Shown: positions 24,995 to 34,517, counted from the first letter of the stretch. The stretch: DNA of 64,000 nt from Altericroceibacterium indicum (GCF_009828105.1 NZ_WTYQ01000005.1:124001-188000); one strand, 5' to 3'. Notes: generated by a model not told the origin, from the letters alone. Numbers and translations are program-made.

Positions 24995-25504
24995 ATGCGG
25001 GCGCATCGGCCAGCCGGCGACATCGAACTGCTCTATTCGGATCATGCCGACTGGCTGCGGAACTGGCTTCGGCAACGGACGCGTTGTGCGCAACGGGCGG
25101 CCGATCTGACCCAGGATACATTTTGCCGTCTGCTGGAACGCCCGACACAGCCGATGCCTTGTGCTCCGCGTGGATTTTTGGCGACTGTGGCCCGTCGGCT
25201 GCTGATCGATGACATACGCCACCGGGAGATCGAACGGGCAGTGCGTGATGCCTTCGCTCTGACTGAGGACGCATATGACGCTTTCACACCAGAAAGAATT
25301 GTCGAAGCGGTGAACCTTCTCGATGCGGTCATGCGCCTACTGGACGCATTGCCGGAGCAGGCGCGGCAGGCGTTCGTGTTGCGCCGCATTGAGGGTCTGC
25401 AACAGGCCGAGATAGCCGCAAGGCTGGGCATTTCGCTAAGTACGGTCAAGCGCCACATCGCGCTTGCCTACGCGCATTGTTATGCCTTCGCCGATGCCGC
25501 CTGA
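24995..25504 (+). CDS. ECF sigma factor (FecI-like)
   Basis: A 169-residue sigma-70 family ECF factor. Region 2 includes A-A-D-L-T-Q-D-T-F-C-R-L-L and P-R-G-F-L-A-T-V-A-R-R-L-L-I-D. Region 4 includes L-P-E-Q-A-R-Q-A-F-V-L-R-R-I-E-G-L-Q-Q-A-E-I-A-A-R-L-G-I-S. It belongs to the iron-starvation FecI group and is followed by its FecR partner, which starts on its stop codon. It should transcribe the downstream TonB transducer gene when the outer-membrane receptor is occupied. Confidence 0.9.
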   Translation: MRAHRPAGDIELLYSDHADWLRNWLRQRTRCAQRAADLTQDTFCRLLERPTQPMPCAPRGFLATVARRLLIDDIRHREIERAVRDAFALTEDAYDAFTPERIVEAVNLLDAVMRLLDALPEQARQAFVLRRIEGLQQAEIAARLGISLSTVKRHIALAYAHCYAFADAA

Positions 25505-26469
25505 TGGCTGACGCCAGCGACAAACAGGCTGTTATCGCGCAGGCCGCTGAATGGGCAGCGATGATCGATGCGGATGACATGAGCGAGAACGAACGTGCCG
25601 AGTGTGAAGCCTGGTGCGCCGCCGAACCCGGCCACCGCGAGGTACTGGAGAGGATGCTGCGTTTTCATGATCGTGTGAACCAGGTCGGAGCTGTCGAGAA
25701 AACGGCCTTGCGCAAGGTGTTGGACCAGCGGGCCACTGCTCGCCGTGTTGGCGGCGCGACTTTTCTGGCTCTGTGCCTCGCCGTCTCCGGCTGGCTGCTT
25801 CTGCGTCAGCACCCCATCGATGCGCCTGCAATTGTCTATCACACTGAGCGTGGAGAGCAGCGCGTTGTCGAGCTGGATGACGGCAGCCGCCTGACGATCG
25901 ATACGGATGGTTTGATCGATGTGACGATGACCACCGATCGGCGTCAGGTTCATCTTCGCAAGGGCCAGGTTTTTGCCGAAGTCCGCAAAGACGCCTCGCT
26001 GCCTTTTGTCATCACCACACAGGACGGCAGTGCGACCGCGCTAGGCACCGCCTTCGCGGTTCGGCAAACGGAGGCGGCGAGCGTCGTCACGGTCACGCAA
26101 TCGCGTGTGCGTGTGTGTCCGGGTGGTGCGCCGCAGACGGACACACGCTGCCTGACCCTGTCCCCCGGCCAGCGCGCGAGCATGACGCCGGAGGCGGTTT
26201 CCCGTCTGCCGGATATTGACCCGGAGCTGGCCCTTCTCTGGACGGAGGGGTGGCTCGAAGCGGACGATCAGGATGTGGCGGCCGTGCTCAGCGAGCTTGG
26301 CCGCTACAGCGCCAGACCCATCCGCTTCGACGCGGAGCAACTGGCCGGGCGCCGCGTGACTGGCAGCTATCCTCTGACCGATATCGACCGCGCATTGGAG
26401 GGCCTTGCGCGCACCGCAAATCTGGATGTGCGGAAGGCCGACAATGACATCGTGATTGTCCCGCGCTGA
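25504..26469 (+). CDS. FecR-type anti-sigma/sigma regulator
   Basis: A 321-residue inner-membrane protein. An N-terminal cytoplasmic domain (A-A-E-W-A-A-M-I-D-A-D-D-M-S, then C-E-A-W-C-A-A-E-P-G-H-R-E) is the DUF4880-like sigma-binding part. One transmembrane segment lies near residues 82-100. The periplasmic FecR domain has G-E-Q-R-V-V-E-L-D-D-G-S-R-L-T-I-D-T, and an STN-like C-terminus follows. The ATG at 25504 overlaps the sigma stop (TGATG). It relays the receptor signal to the sigma factor. Confidence 0.9.
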   Translation: MADASDKQAVIAQAAEWAAMIDADDMSENERAECEAWCAAEPGHREVLERMLRFHDRVNQVGAVEKTALRKVLDQRATARRVGGATFLALCLAVSGWLLLRQHPIDAPAIVYHTERGEQRVVELDDGSRLTIDTDGLIDVTMTTDRRQVHLRKGQVFAEVRKDASLPFVITTQDGSATALGTAFAVRQTEAASVVTVTQSRVRVCPGGAPQTDTRCLTLSPGQRASMTPEAVSRLPDIDPELALLWTEGWLEADDQDVAAVLSELGRYSARPIRFDAEQLAGRRVTGSYPLTDIDRALEGLARTANLDVRKADNDIVIVPR

Positions 26470-26552
26470 AGTTTTTTGAGCCGTTTGCCGATCTCGTCCG
26501 TCCCGCTGGTGAAAGCGGATCACGCACCACGGATTACAAGAGGCTCACTTCA

Positions 26553-29006
26553 ATGCATCAGTTCGCACGCACATTTCTTCACGCCACGGCGCTTGTCGCA
26601 TTGTCCGGCGCGGGTGCGACGTTGGCTGCTCAGCCGGCATCGGCGCAGTCCGAAACGCAAGTTCGGCTGAATATTCCCGCCGGATCGCTGGGTTCGGCGA
26701 TTGCACGCCTGGGAAGGCAGGCAAGTGTCATGATCACAGTGGACCCCGATCTTGTGCGGGGAAAGCGGACGAGTGGCCTGCAAGGGACCTATTCGCCGCG
26801 TCAGGGGCTCGATGCCTTGTTGCGAGGCAGCGGCGTTGTCGCGCGGTCGGATGGCAAGGGTGGCTATGTCCTGACCGCTGCGCCTGCGCCTCGGTCGGTA
26901 GCGGGGGAGGCTGACGAGCCGTCTCCCCCGGCGGCGCCCGTTGCGACACCGCCGGAGCGCAGAGCGCCAACGGAAATCATCGTAACCGGGCAAAAGGCAG
27001 AGCGCACACTACTCGACACGCAGGCCAGCGTGGCTGTGACCACGGCGCAAGACATCCGGGAAAAGGACATCACCAGTTTCCGCGAAGCGTTTCGCACCAT
27101 GGGTAACGTCATGGATGGCGACTGGCTGGATACTGGCTTCATCATCCGCGGTGTCAATTCGGAGGGGTTGGTTTCAGGCGCGCCTCTCGCTGCGCTTTAT
27201 GTAGACGGCGCCGAGCAGTCCCGGATGGGAACCCGGCGGGGCGCCCGCGGACTTTGGGACGTGGAGCAGGTCGAGGTGTATCGCGGCCCTCAATCCACCT
27301 TGACCGGCCGCGCAGCGATGGCAGGCGCCATCTATGTCAACACGCGCGATCCCGGTTATGCGTTTGATGCCGCCGCGCGGCTCAGTGCCGGTGAGCTTGA
27401 TACCCGCGAGGCCGCCATCGCCCTTGGCGGGCCTGTGGTGGAGGATGTGCTCGCGGTTCGCTTCGCGGCGGAATATCAGCGGCGCGACAGCGAAGTGAAC
27501 TATCCCGACTTCGAGCAGTATGACCGCTATGGCAAGCTGGCCGAAGATGAGTATTACCAGCTTCGCGGCAAAGTGCGGCTCGATCCGTTACCCGGCCTCA
27601 CGGCGCATTTCTCCTACGCCTACAGCTACGACTCCCCCGCTTACGACGACATCGGCGGGCCGGGTCTCGGCTGGGATTTCGCTGACCAGCGCGGCGATTT
27701 CAACGCGCCTTACTATCAGGAAGTGCGCAGCACGAAGAACCATTCCAGTGCGTCGCGGATTGCTTACGAACTGTCACCTGAGATCACGCTTTCGTCCATC
27801 ACATCGCTGGTGAACACCCATTCGGATCGTGGATCGGTCAATGCCGGAACGGCCGGTGAAACGCTTGTCCTGACCGGCGGTGAGAAGGACCGGGTATTCA
27901 CACAGGAGCTGCGGCTCAATTATGAAGGCGCAACCGGCATTCGCGGTGTCGCGGGTCTGTATTACAATTTCTCGCGCAGCAGCGCCGACAGGATCATCAC
28001 CACCCCGCGCGGCACCACCACGCGCACGGATGACAGCACTCTGCTCAATCGCGCGCGCAACTATGCACTGTTCGGTGAAATCACGGTTCCCGTGGTCGAC
28101 AGGGTGAGCCTGATCGCAGGGGGGCGCATCGATCACACGGATATGCTGCTCGAATCGCATCTGACGCGCAGCTATGCGGACAACTCGCAGCCCGTTTCCA
28201 ATGTCGACTATGACGGCACGCGGAACGAGACCGAGTTTCTGCCCAAGCTTGGCGTGGATGTGTCGTTGTCACCGGAAACGAAGTTGGGCTTCGTCCTCCA
28301 GCGCGGTTGGCGTCCCGGTGGCATCACGCGCGACAGCGATGGTGTGGTGATGACTTTCGGCCCGGAGAAGGCAACGACGTATGAGAGCTCGTTGCGGCAT
28401 AATCTGGGTTCGGCTGGGACCGTCTCGCTCAACGTGTTCTATACCGACTGGACCGACCAACAGATCCAGTTCGATACGATGAATTCGGATGGCAGCCGGA
28501 CAAGAAGCGTCGCCAATGCAGGCAAGTCCCGCCTTTATGGCGGTGAGCTGGAGGCAAAGCTGAACCCGCTGCCCAACATCTCCGGTTTTCTGTCGCTTGG
28601 TTATGTGAACAGCCGTTTCACCGATTTTCAGGCGGCTGACCTTGGTGATTTTACCGGCCTTTCATTTCCGCAGGCGCCCGACTGGACGGTCGCCGCAGGC
28701 GTTGACTATCGCCCCCGGCAAGGCTTCTTCGTCGGCGCCGACATCAAGTACACCGGCACCTTCCTTGCGCGCGATATGCAGAACGCGCCGATCGACGAGC
28801 TCGGCGATTATCTGATCGCGAATGCCCGTGTCGGCTACTCACTGCCCAATGTCTCCTTGATGGTGTTCGCGGAAAACCTGTTCGACAAGCAGTACTACAC
28901 CTACTTCGACCGCACCGATTATGGATATGGTGACGGCGAACAGGACTATTACGCCACGATGGGGCGCTCACGCGTGATCGGGGTAACGTTGCAAGCCCGG
29001 TACTGA
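26553..29006 (+). CDS. TonB-dependent transducer/receptor with STN signalling domain
   Basis: An 817-residue outer-membrane protein. A signal peptide ends Q-P-A-S-A. An STN domain at about 37-107 (L-N-I-P-A-G-S-L-G-S-A-I-A-R-L-G) is the signalling extension found in FecA/FpvA transducers. A Pro-rich linker, TonB box and plug (T-E-I-I-V-T-G, V-Y-R-G-P-Q-S-T-L) and a C-terminal barrel follow. Placed directly after sigma and FecR genes, it forms a cell-surface signalling system. The ferric ligand is unknown. Confidence 0.92.
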   Translation: MHQFARTFLHATALVALSGAGATLAAQPASAQSETQVRLNIPAGSLGSAIARLGRQASVMITVDPDLVRGKRTSGLQGTYSPRQGLDALLRGSGVVARSDGKGGYVLTAAPAPRSVAGEADEPSPPAAPVATPPERRAPTEIIVTGQKAERTLLDTQASVAVTTAQDIREKDITSFREAFRTMGNVMDGDWLDTGFIIRGVNSEGLVSGAPLAALYVDGAEQSRMGTRRGARGLWDVEQVEVYRGPQSTLTGRAAMAGAIYVNTRDPGYAFDAAARLSAGELDTREAAIALGGPVVEDVLAVRFAAEYQRRDSEVNYPDFEQYDRYGKLAEDEYYQLRGKVRLDPLPGLTAHFSYAYSYDSPAYDDIGGPGLGWDFADQRGDFNAPYYQEVRSTKNHSSASRIAYELSPEITLSSITSLVNTHSDRGSVNAGTAGETLVLTGGEKDRVFTQELRLNYEGATGIRGVAGLYYNFSRSSADRIITTPRGTTTRTDDSTLLNRARNYALFGEITVPVVDRVSLIAGGRIDHTDMLLESHLTRSYADNSQPVSNVDYDGTRNETEFLPKLGVDVSLSPETKLGFVLQRGWRPGGITRDSDGVVMTFGPEKATTYESSLRHNLGSAGTVSLNVFYTDWTDQQIQFDTMNSDGSRTRSVANAGKSRLYGGELEAKLNPLPNISGFLSLGYVNSRFTDFQAADLGDFTGLSFPQAPDWTVAAGVDYRPRQGFFVGADIKYTGTFLARDMQNAPIDELGDYLIANARVGYSLPNVSLMVFAENLFDKQYYTYFDRTDYGYGDGEQDYYATMGRSRVIGVTLQARY

Positions 29007-29557
29007 TGCCGACAAGCTCTGTCGTCTTCTCGACGCTTGCTCTTATGGGCGGCGTCCTGACGCTGCGGCTCGCCTGGGGGCAGCCGCAGCGAAGGGTGCA
29101 ATGGCTGTGCGCCGTGGCGCTGGCATTGTTTGCCGCAGTATTTTTCGCTCTTCAGGCGACAAGCGTGGAACTGGCAGTCGCCATTCTTTCGGTTGCCGTA
29201 TCCGTGCCTGCATACATTCTTGTCGTCACCAATGCGACACGGCGTCCGCGTGTCAGCCCCAGAGTGCGAACCGCCGCAGCCGATGGCCAGATGGTCTCGA
29301 CGCGGTTGGCCTTGCGCTGGGTGGGCGCAGGGCCGTGTGCACTGGCCGCGTCTGTCGCAGGAACCGCAGGGGCAGCGATCTGGCTTCCCGGTAACTCAGA
29401 CCTGCGTCTGATCCTGGCCATCCTGCTGTTCCCGCTTCTCTGGGCGACATTGGGCGGCTGGGTTCTCGGCAGTGAACAACCGACGCGTTTGTCAGCAGCG
29501 ATGGTGCTTGTCTCCGGCCTTGCAGCAATAGCTATCGCATTCAGGTTTATCGGATGA
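29006..29557 (+). CDS. small inner-membrane protein of the iron-uptake operon
   Basis: A 183-residue hydrophobic protein with about five membrane segments. Short membrane proteins of this kind (often annotated DUF3649-like or DUF3325-like) commonly stand between a TonB transducer and a PepSY-type reductase. The start overlaps the receptor stop (TGATG) and the stop overlaps the PepSY gene (ATGA). No catalytic motif is visible. The role is inferred from context only. Confidence 0.7.
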   Translation: MPTSSVVFSTLALMGGVLTLRLAWGQPQRRVQWLCAVALALFAAVFFALQATSVELAVAILSVAVSVPAYILVVTNATRRPRVSPRVRTAAADGQMVSTRLALRWVGAGPCALAASVAGTAGAAIWLPGNSDLRLILAILLFPLLWATLGGWVLGSEQPTRLSAAMVLVSGLAAIAIAFRFIG

Positions 29558-31017
29558 GCGGCGCGCAAAAATCGCAACCGCGCGGATATCGCCGCCTGAT
29601 TGCCCAGTCTCTGCGGGCGCATTCGCTATTGGGGCTGGTGCTGGGCGCGCTCATATATCAGGTTTGCCTGACCGGTACCCTGAGCATGCTCGCGCCGGAA
29701 TGGAAACGCTGGGAACAGCCCGATGCTGCACGGGTGGAAGCGGGCGATGCGCGCGCTTTCGCGGCGGCACTTACGGCCGGTGTCGAGCAGGCGGGCGATT
29801 CGAATGCCACCGTGATGGTTTTTGGGCCGACAGACGATCTGCCGCGCATGCGCGTTCGCGTGCCGGGTGTGCTTGATAGCTGGACCGATGCCAAAGGAAC
29901 GCCGGTGGCTTCCGCTATAACCCCGTGGACGACTTTCCTCGTCAGCCTGCACGACAGCCTGCATCTTCGATTCCCCTGGGGGCGCTTGCTGATCGCGATA
30001 TCGGGCGTAGCGCTGCTGGCTGCGATAGGGACGGGTGTTCTGGCCCATAGCCGGATATTCAAAGATGCTTTCCGGCTGCGCCTTGGCGGTTCGCCGCGGC
30101 TGGAGGCTGCGGACCTGCACAACCGGATGAGCGTGTGGGCGCTGCCATTCCATACTGCCATTGCGCTTACCGGCGCGGCACTGGCGCTTGTTGCGATTGC
30201 CTGGCCGCTGTTGGGATTACTTGAAGACAATGCGGACGAGCTTTACGGCCCACCTGCGGAGGCGGCTCTGCATATGGCAGAAACTCCGCCGGATATTGCC
30301 GCCATGATCGATGAAGTCGAACGACAGGCGGCTCCGGCACGGGTGAACTTCCTGCTGGTCCAGCGTGCGGGAAGTCGGGACCCCGTTATAGAAATTGGCA
30401 CCGATGCTCCGCGCGATCTGGCCAATGGCGAAGCATGGCATCCGACGGGTGACGGCAGCAGTTTTGTCAAAAGCGGTTTCACCGACGGCAGCGCGGGCAA
30501 GCAGATACAGGCGGCGCTCTATCCGTTGCATGTCGGCAAATTCGGCGGGCTGCCCATGCGCCTGCTCTATGTCTTCTTGGGGCTCGCCTTGTGCTGGATC
30601 ACCGCCACCGGCATGACGATCTGGTTCGAACGGCGGCGATCAAAGGGGCAGCGCTCTGCCATTCTCGAACGGCTCTGGTGCGCTATATTGTGGGGCCAGC
30701 CCCTCGCGCTCTCTACATCCGCTCTGATCGCGGCGATGGATTTGGTGTCGCCCGCAGAGGCATATGCCGGGATGACGCTCCTCACTTTGCTTGTATCGGC
30801 CTCGCCACTCAGATTGCCGCGCCTCTCGATGGGATTGAGACTGCTTACTTTGATCGCGATTGCTGCAGCCTGTCTGGCCCACTTGGCCCAGTTTGGCTGG
30901 GCGGCGATGGATCCGCTGGCCCGTTGGATGAACGTGTCTCTGCTGGTCGTAGCCCTTGTCGCTGGTGCTGCACTGGCATGGAAGCTCTTCCGGTCGAACT
31001 CTGTCTTGCCTGCGTAA
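29554..31017 (+). CDS. PepSY-associated transmembrane protein (PiuB/FsrB-like siderophore reductase family)
   Basis: A 487-residue membrane protein. The first helix L-L-G-L-V-L-G-A-L-I-Y-Q-V-C-L-T-G-T-L opens the PepSY_TM fold. His residues recur next to membrane segments (S-L-H-D-S-L-H-L, D-L-H-N-R-M-S, L-Y-P-L-H-V-G-K-F-G-G), a pattern associated with haem-binding inner-membrane siderophore reductases. Last gene of the FecI-FecR-TonB cluster, coupled by ATGA. Its likely job is ferric-chelate reduction after uptake, by family analogy. Confidence 0.82.
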   Translation: MSGAQKSQPRGYRRLIAQSLRAHSLLGLVLGALIYQVCLTGTLSMLAPEWKRWEQPDAARVEAGDARAFAAALTAGVEQAGDSNATVMVFGPTDDLPRMRVRVPGVLDSWTDAKGTPVASAITPWTTFLVSLHDSLHLRFPWGRLLIAISGVALLAAIGTGVLAHSRIFKDAFRLRLGGSPRLEAADLHNRMSVWALPFHTAIALTGAALALVAIAWPLLGLLEDNADELYGPPAEAALHMAETPPDIAAMIDEVERQAAPARVNFLLVQRAGSRDPVIEIGTDAPRDLANGEAWHPTGDGSSFVKSGFTDGSAGKQIQAALYPLHVGKFGGLPMRLLYVFLGLALCWITATGMTIWFERRRSKGQRSAILERLWCAILWGQPLALSTSALIAAMDLVSPAEAYAGMTLLTLLVSASPLRLPRLSMGLRLLTLIAIAAACLAHLAQFGWAAMDPLARWMNVSLLVVALVAGAALAWKLFRSNSVLPA

Positions 31018-31032
31018 AGCCAGAGCGGCCTG

Positions 31033-31896
31033 TCAGAACTGCGACGACAGCACATCAGCGAAGGCGCGGACACGCGGCAGGATATCGGCGCGGCTGGGGA
31101 AGGTAAGCACCAACCGTGTGACAGCGACGGTCTTGTCTGCAAGGCATGTCACGACCGCTCCACTCTCAATCGCTTCGGCGCACATGCCGGCGGGTAGAAG
31201 CGCAGTACCGCAACCGCCCAGCACCAGATCGTGGAGCAGAGCCAGATTATCGGCGGTCACTTCTGCCGACGGAAGTTTTTCGTTCCCCAGAACGGTGTTT
31301 TCCAGAAACGTTCGTAGATCGGGTGCGGGGGAGAGAAACCGGTCGATCTCGCCGATAGATCGGGGCTCACCCATTTCGCCCGCGCGTTCGCGACTGACGC
31401 AAAAACGCCAGTGAATATTCTGAAGCGGGCGCTCCACTCTGTCCTGGCTTCCCCGATTACCGATGCGGATTGCCAGATCAAAGTTGTCATCGATCAGATC
31501 TCTCGTCGTGCTCGACAGCATAATCTGGAAGCGCACGGCAGGATGCATTTCCCGAAATGCCGTCACGGCCCCTGCCAGAAAGCTGGTAGGGAAGTCAGCC
31601 GGAGCCGCAATTCGTATCAGCCCGCTTAATTCTCCCGGACGGGCCCGAACATTCTCCAGCGCGGACAGCAGGGCCTGAAGCCCGCCTGCCGCCTGATCGA
31701 ACAGCCTTTGCCCATCATCGGTGAGTGCAAAGGATCGGGTGGAACGCTTCATCAGCCGCGTCCCAAGTTCGCCTTCCAGCGTCTTGATGTGCAGGCTGAC
31801 GGTTGATCGCGGCATCCCCAGCCGCTCGGCCGCCGCGGAAAAACTGCCCGCCTGCACGACTTCGACAAAGGTCCTCACCAGATCGAGCTTTGGCAT
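31033..31896 (-). CDS. LysR-family transcriptional regulator
   Basis: A 287-residue LTTR with HTH at residues 1-60 (G-S-F-S-A-A-A-E-R-L-G-M-P-R-S-T-V-S-L-H-I-K-T-L-E) and an effector domain from about residue 90. Of the AaeR/DsdC-like group that represses small stress operons. It is convergent with the PepSY gene and divergent from the cupin gene 91 bp away, which is its likely target. Confidence 0.9.
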   Translation of the reverse strand: MPKLDLVRTFVEVVQAGSFSAAAERLGMPRSTVSLHIKTLEGELGTRLMKRSTRSFALTDDGQRLFDQAAGGLQALLSALENVRARPGELSGLIRIAAPADFPTSFLAGAVTAFREMHPAVRFQIMLSSTTRDLIDDNFDLAIRIGNRGSQDRVERPLQNIHWRFCVSRERAGEMGEPRSIGEIDRFLSPAPDLRTFLENTVLGNEKLPSAEVTADNLALLHDLVLGGCGTALLPAGMCAEAIESGAVVTCLADKTVAVTRLVLTFPSRADILPRVRAFADVLSSQF

Positions 31897-31987
31897 TATG
31901 CATAATCCTGAACAATGATGACAGGACTTACGGCCTTATATGAACAGTAAGGAGTGTCTAGGTCCGACAGGCAGAAAGGAAGTCATC

Positions 31988-32452
31988 ATGCCATTCGATT
32001 CCGACGACACACCCCACCGCAGCGGTATCTTATCGTCGCAGGCCCGGGCCTGCTTTTCGGGGATCACGGCAGACATCCTCCTTGGTGGAGCCGATGCGCC
32101 TTGCACGGTGATGGTGATGACCGTTGAAACAGGTCTTGGCGCACCGGCGCATATCTCGTTCGACGAGGATAAGGTTTTCCATGTCACGGACGGCGCGTTC
32201 TTGTTTCTGATCGGTGAAGACCGGGTGCGCGGGGAGACGGGTGATCATATCCTCGTGACGAAAGGGGTGACGCACGGTTTTTCAGCGGTTGGCGATGGTC
32301 AGGCCCGAATGACGCTGGTGTCGACACCGAGCCGCCATGACGGCTTTTTCTGTGCGCTATCCGAGCTTCCTGTACCGCATGATCCCGGCGAAGTGGCGGC
32401 AGTCTGTGAGCAATTCCATCAGGCGATTGTCGGACCGGTGGTGCAACCATGA
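31988..32452 (+). CDS. cupin-domain protein
   Basis: A 154-residue single-cupin protein with P-A-H-I-S-F-D-E-D-K-V-F-H-V (a degenerate motif 1) and G-D-H-I-L-V-T-K-G-V-T-H-G-F (motif 2). The ATG at 31988 is preferred over 31940 because AAGGAAG lies just upstream and it removes an unusual leader. Function unknown; such proteins often bind metal or small ligands. Divergent from the LysR gene. Confidence 0.82.
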   Translation: MPFDSDDTPHRSGILSSQARACFSGITADILLGGADAPCTVMVMTVETGLGAPAHISFDEDKVFHVTDGAFLFLIGEDRVRGETGDHILVTKGVTHGFSAVGDGQARMTLVSTPSRHDGFFCALSELPVPHDPGEVAAVCEQFHQAIVGPVVQP

Positions 32453-32564
32453 ACTCCTACTCAGCCGCACTTCGACTTTGATTTGTTAATCAATCTGCCG
32501 ATATCGAGACTGCGTAAGAGTATGCCGGTTCGAGCAGTGTTAGAGCTCTGCATCGCTTTCTCAG

Positions 32565-33698
32565 CTATTGCGGCTCACCAAGCAACCCAACGATATGGTC
32601 GCTCCAAGATCGCAATGCCTCACGTTTCTCGTCTTTCCAGTCATGCCTCTGGTAAATGCCGGCGACCCCAGCTCGTGAGCCGCTTACGTGGTTCAGAACA
32701 GCTTCAGTGACTTCGAATCGTACGCCGAGTCTCTGAAATCCCGTGGCCAAGGTCCGTCGCAGGTCATGTAGCCGCCACGGAGGTACCGGCTCGCCCCCAT
32801 CGTCCTCAATGAGTTGGTCTAGTTTCATCTTTCCCTTCTGCGACACCATCTAGAACGGCTACCGCGAGATCATTGAGCGGAACGCTGTTTGGCTCACTAT
32901 TTTTCGTCCTTTCCCCCGCAGCGTCCACATGCGCTCGGCTCTATTCAGCTCTTCCCAGGCAAGCCCCGCCACTTCTTCGCGACGTTGGCCCGTCGTGATC
33001 AGCAGGCGCACGATTGGCCCGAAGCAATGATGCGTCTTCAGGGCTTGCTTCCATATTCGGGGAAGCTCCTCATCGGACAACCAGCGATCCCTCGGCTTGA
33101 CAGGAGGGGGTGTCTCCATGCCCTCCATAGGGCTGCGTTCAATATCACCTCTGCTAACAGCCCAGCGGAACATACGCCTCAAAACCGCGAACACGTTGCG
33201 CTTGTTGGCAACCTGCTCAGTGGGCATTCGATCGAACACCGCTACGATGTCCGCTCGTGTAATTTGAGGCAAGGGCTTGTTTCTCAAGACTGGCTTGGCA
33301 TGAAGCCGGAACGAACGCTTCACGAGAATTATCCATCCTTTACCCGCACATGATTGTGCGAACCGGTCGGCATAGTTGTCGAAGGCGAGATCGACGGCTT
33401 CTCGACGACGTCGTTTTTTCGCTTCTGTAGTATCGGTGCCTTGCGCAATGAGCAGGCTGAGCCGTTCAGCTTCTGCTCGTGCCGTAGCTGGTGTCCAGGG
33501 AGAACCGTGCGCGCCGATCGTATACCGCCGTGTTTTGGATTCGCGCCCTCCCATTCGATATTGCAGGTCGTAGGATGCCGCGCCGGATGAAGTGACCTTC
33601 ATCCCGAAGCCTTTGATATCCTCGTCCCATAAGAAGCCAGCAACGCCGGCCGAGCGCATCGCATCAACCGCGCGCTTACCTATTCTTCCTGTAGCCAT
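32565..33698 (-). pseudogene. tyrosine integrase (P4/DUF4102 type), frameshifted
   Basis: The N-terminal ~270 residues are intact: the arm-binding domain, the core-binding domain K-P-L-P-Q-I-T-R-A-D-I-V-A-V-F, and the first catalytic Arg in T-T-G-Q-R-R-E-E-V. The frame is lost near 32890, after R-G-K-G-R-K. A second frame carries N-S-V-P-L-N-D-L-A-V-A-V-L-D-G-V-A-E-G, then a third frame, after what looks like a short deletion, carries H-D-L-R-R-T-L-A-T-G and the catalytic Tyr in A-G-I-Y-Q-R-H. No single functional protein can be made. It probably marks the right end of the island next to trmB. Confidence 0.85.
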
Positions 33699-33733
33699 TT
33701 TCGAGCCTCCTGCAGGTGCTTTCCAGCAATCAC
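33479..33733 (+). repeat. 255-bp direct repeat, right copy (integrase 5' region)
   Basis: Counterpart of 7890-8144 in the same orientation and without gaps. It includes the integrase start (33698) and 35 bp upstream. The flank beyond 33733 is unrelated to the left copy's flank. It delimits with the left copy a segment of about 25.3 kb. Confidence 0.9.
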
Positions 33734-33812
33734 CGAAGCGGAAAAAGCCGCCAAGAGACTGCAAGTGTAGCGCAATAAGGCTTAGGAAAAAGACATAAAA
33801 ATCAACGCTGTA

Positions 33813-34517
33813 CTACGCCAGAGTGCGCTTCCAGCGAAAATACCAGACTTCGTGGCCCTGTTTACGGGCTTTGGCTTCATAGCGTGTTTCGCTCCACCCA
33901 CCCGGCCGTTTCTGGAAGCTCTCAGGCCCTTCAGCCAGCCATTCAAACTGATCCGTGTGTCGCCGCATAATCATCAGTGCATGGCGAAGGTATACTGGGT
34001 GATCCGTACCAAAGCGAAATTCGCCGCCGGGCTTCAGCTTGGCTGCAATCATGTTTACCGGGCCGTCATTCATCATCCGACGCTTGGCATGGCGTGCCTT
34101 TGGCCAAGGATCGGGATGAAGCAAATAGGCGAAGGATAAGGCGCCGTCAGGAATGCGGCTTAACACTTCAAGCGCATCGCCCATATGCAGGCGAACATTG
34201 CCAAGGTGCATATCGCGAATGTGGGTGAGGGCACCTACAACACCATTCAGAAATGGTTCGCAGCCAATAAAGCCGTGATCTGGCAGCATATCGGCACGAT
34301 TGGCCATATGCTCACCACCGCCGAAACCTATCTCGAAATGGAGAGGTGTATCTTGGCCAAAGAGCCGTTCAGAAGTGATCGGGCCTTCACCAGGAACACT
34401 GATTTTGGGCAAAAGATCTTCAACCAACTCCTGCTGGCTTTTTCGCAAGGGGCGGCCTTGCGAGCGGCCGTAGAGTCGGTTTAGCGTGGTCGGATCGCCG
34501 GGTTTATGCGCAGTCAT
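33813..34517 (-). CDS. trmB: tRNA (guanine-N7-)-methyltransferase
   Basis: A 234-residue class I methyltransferase that makes m7G46 in tRNA. The family start R-L-Y-G-R-S-Q-G-R-P-L-R is present, then the SAM loop E-I-G-F-G-G-G-E-H, then the conserved L-H-P-D-P-W-P-K-A-R-H-A-K-R-R-M segment (usually F-x-D-P-W-P-K-x-R-H-x-K-R-R). First clearly core gene right of the island. In many alphaproteobacteria trmB follows metK, which here lies 15 kb away on the other strand. Confidence 0.95.
   Translation of the reverse strand: MTAHKPGDPTTLNRLYGRSQGRPLRKSQQELVEDLLPKISVPGEGPITSERLFGQDTPLHFEIGFGGGEHMANRADMLPDHGFIGCEPFLNGVVGALTHIRDMHLGNVRLHMGDALEVLSRIPDGALSFAYLLHPDPWPKARHAKRRMMNDGPVNMIAAKLKPGGEFRFGTDHPVYLRHALMIMRRHTDQFEWLAEGPESFQKRPGGWSETRYEAKARKQGHEVWYFRWKRTLA

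Noticed and set aside
33734-33812. tRNA gene as island attachment site
   Set aside because: P4-type integrases often use tRNA genes, but no cloverleaf or T-loop sequence could be seen here or beside the left copy.
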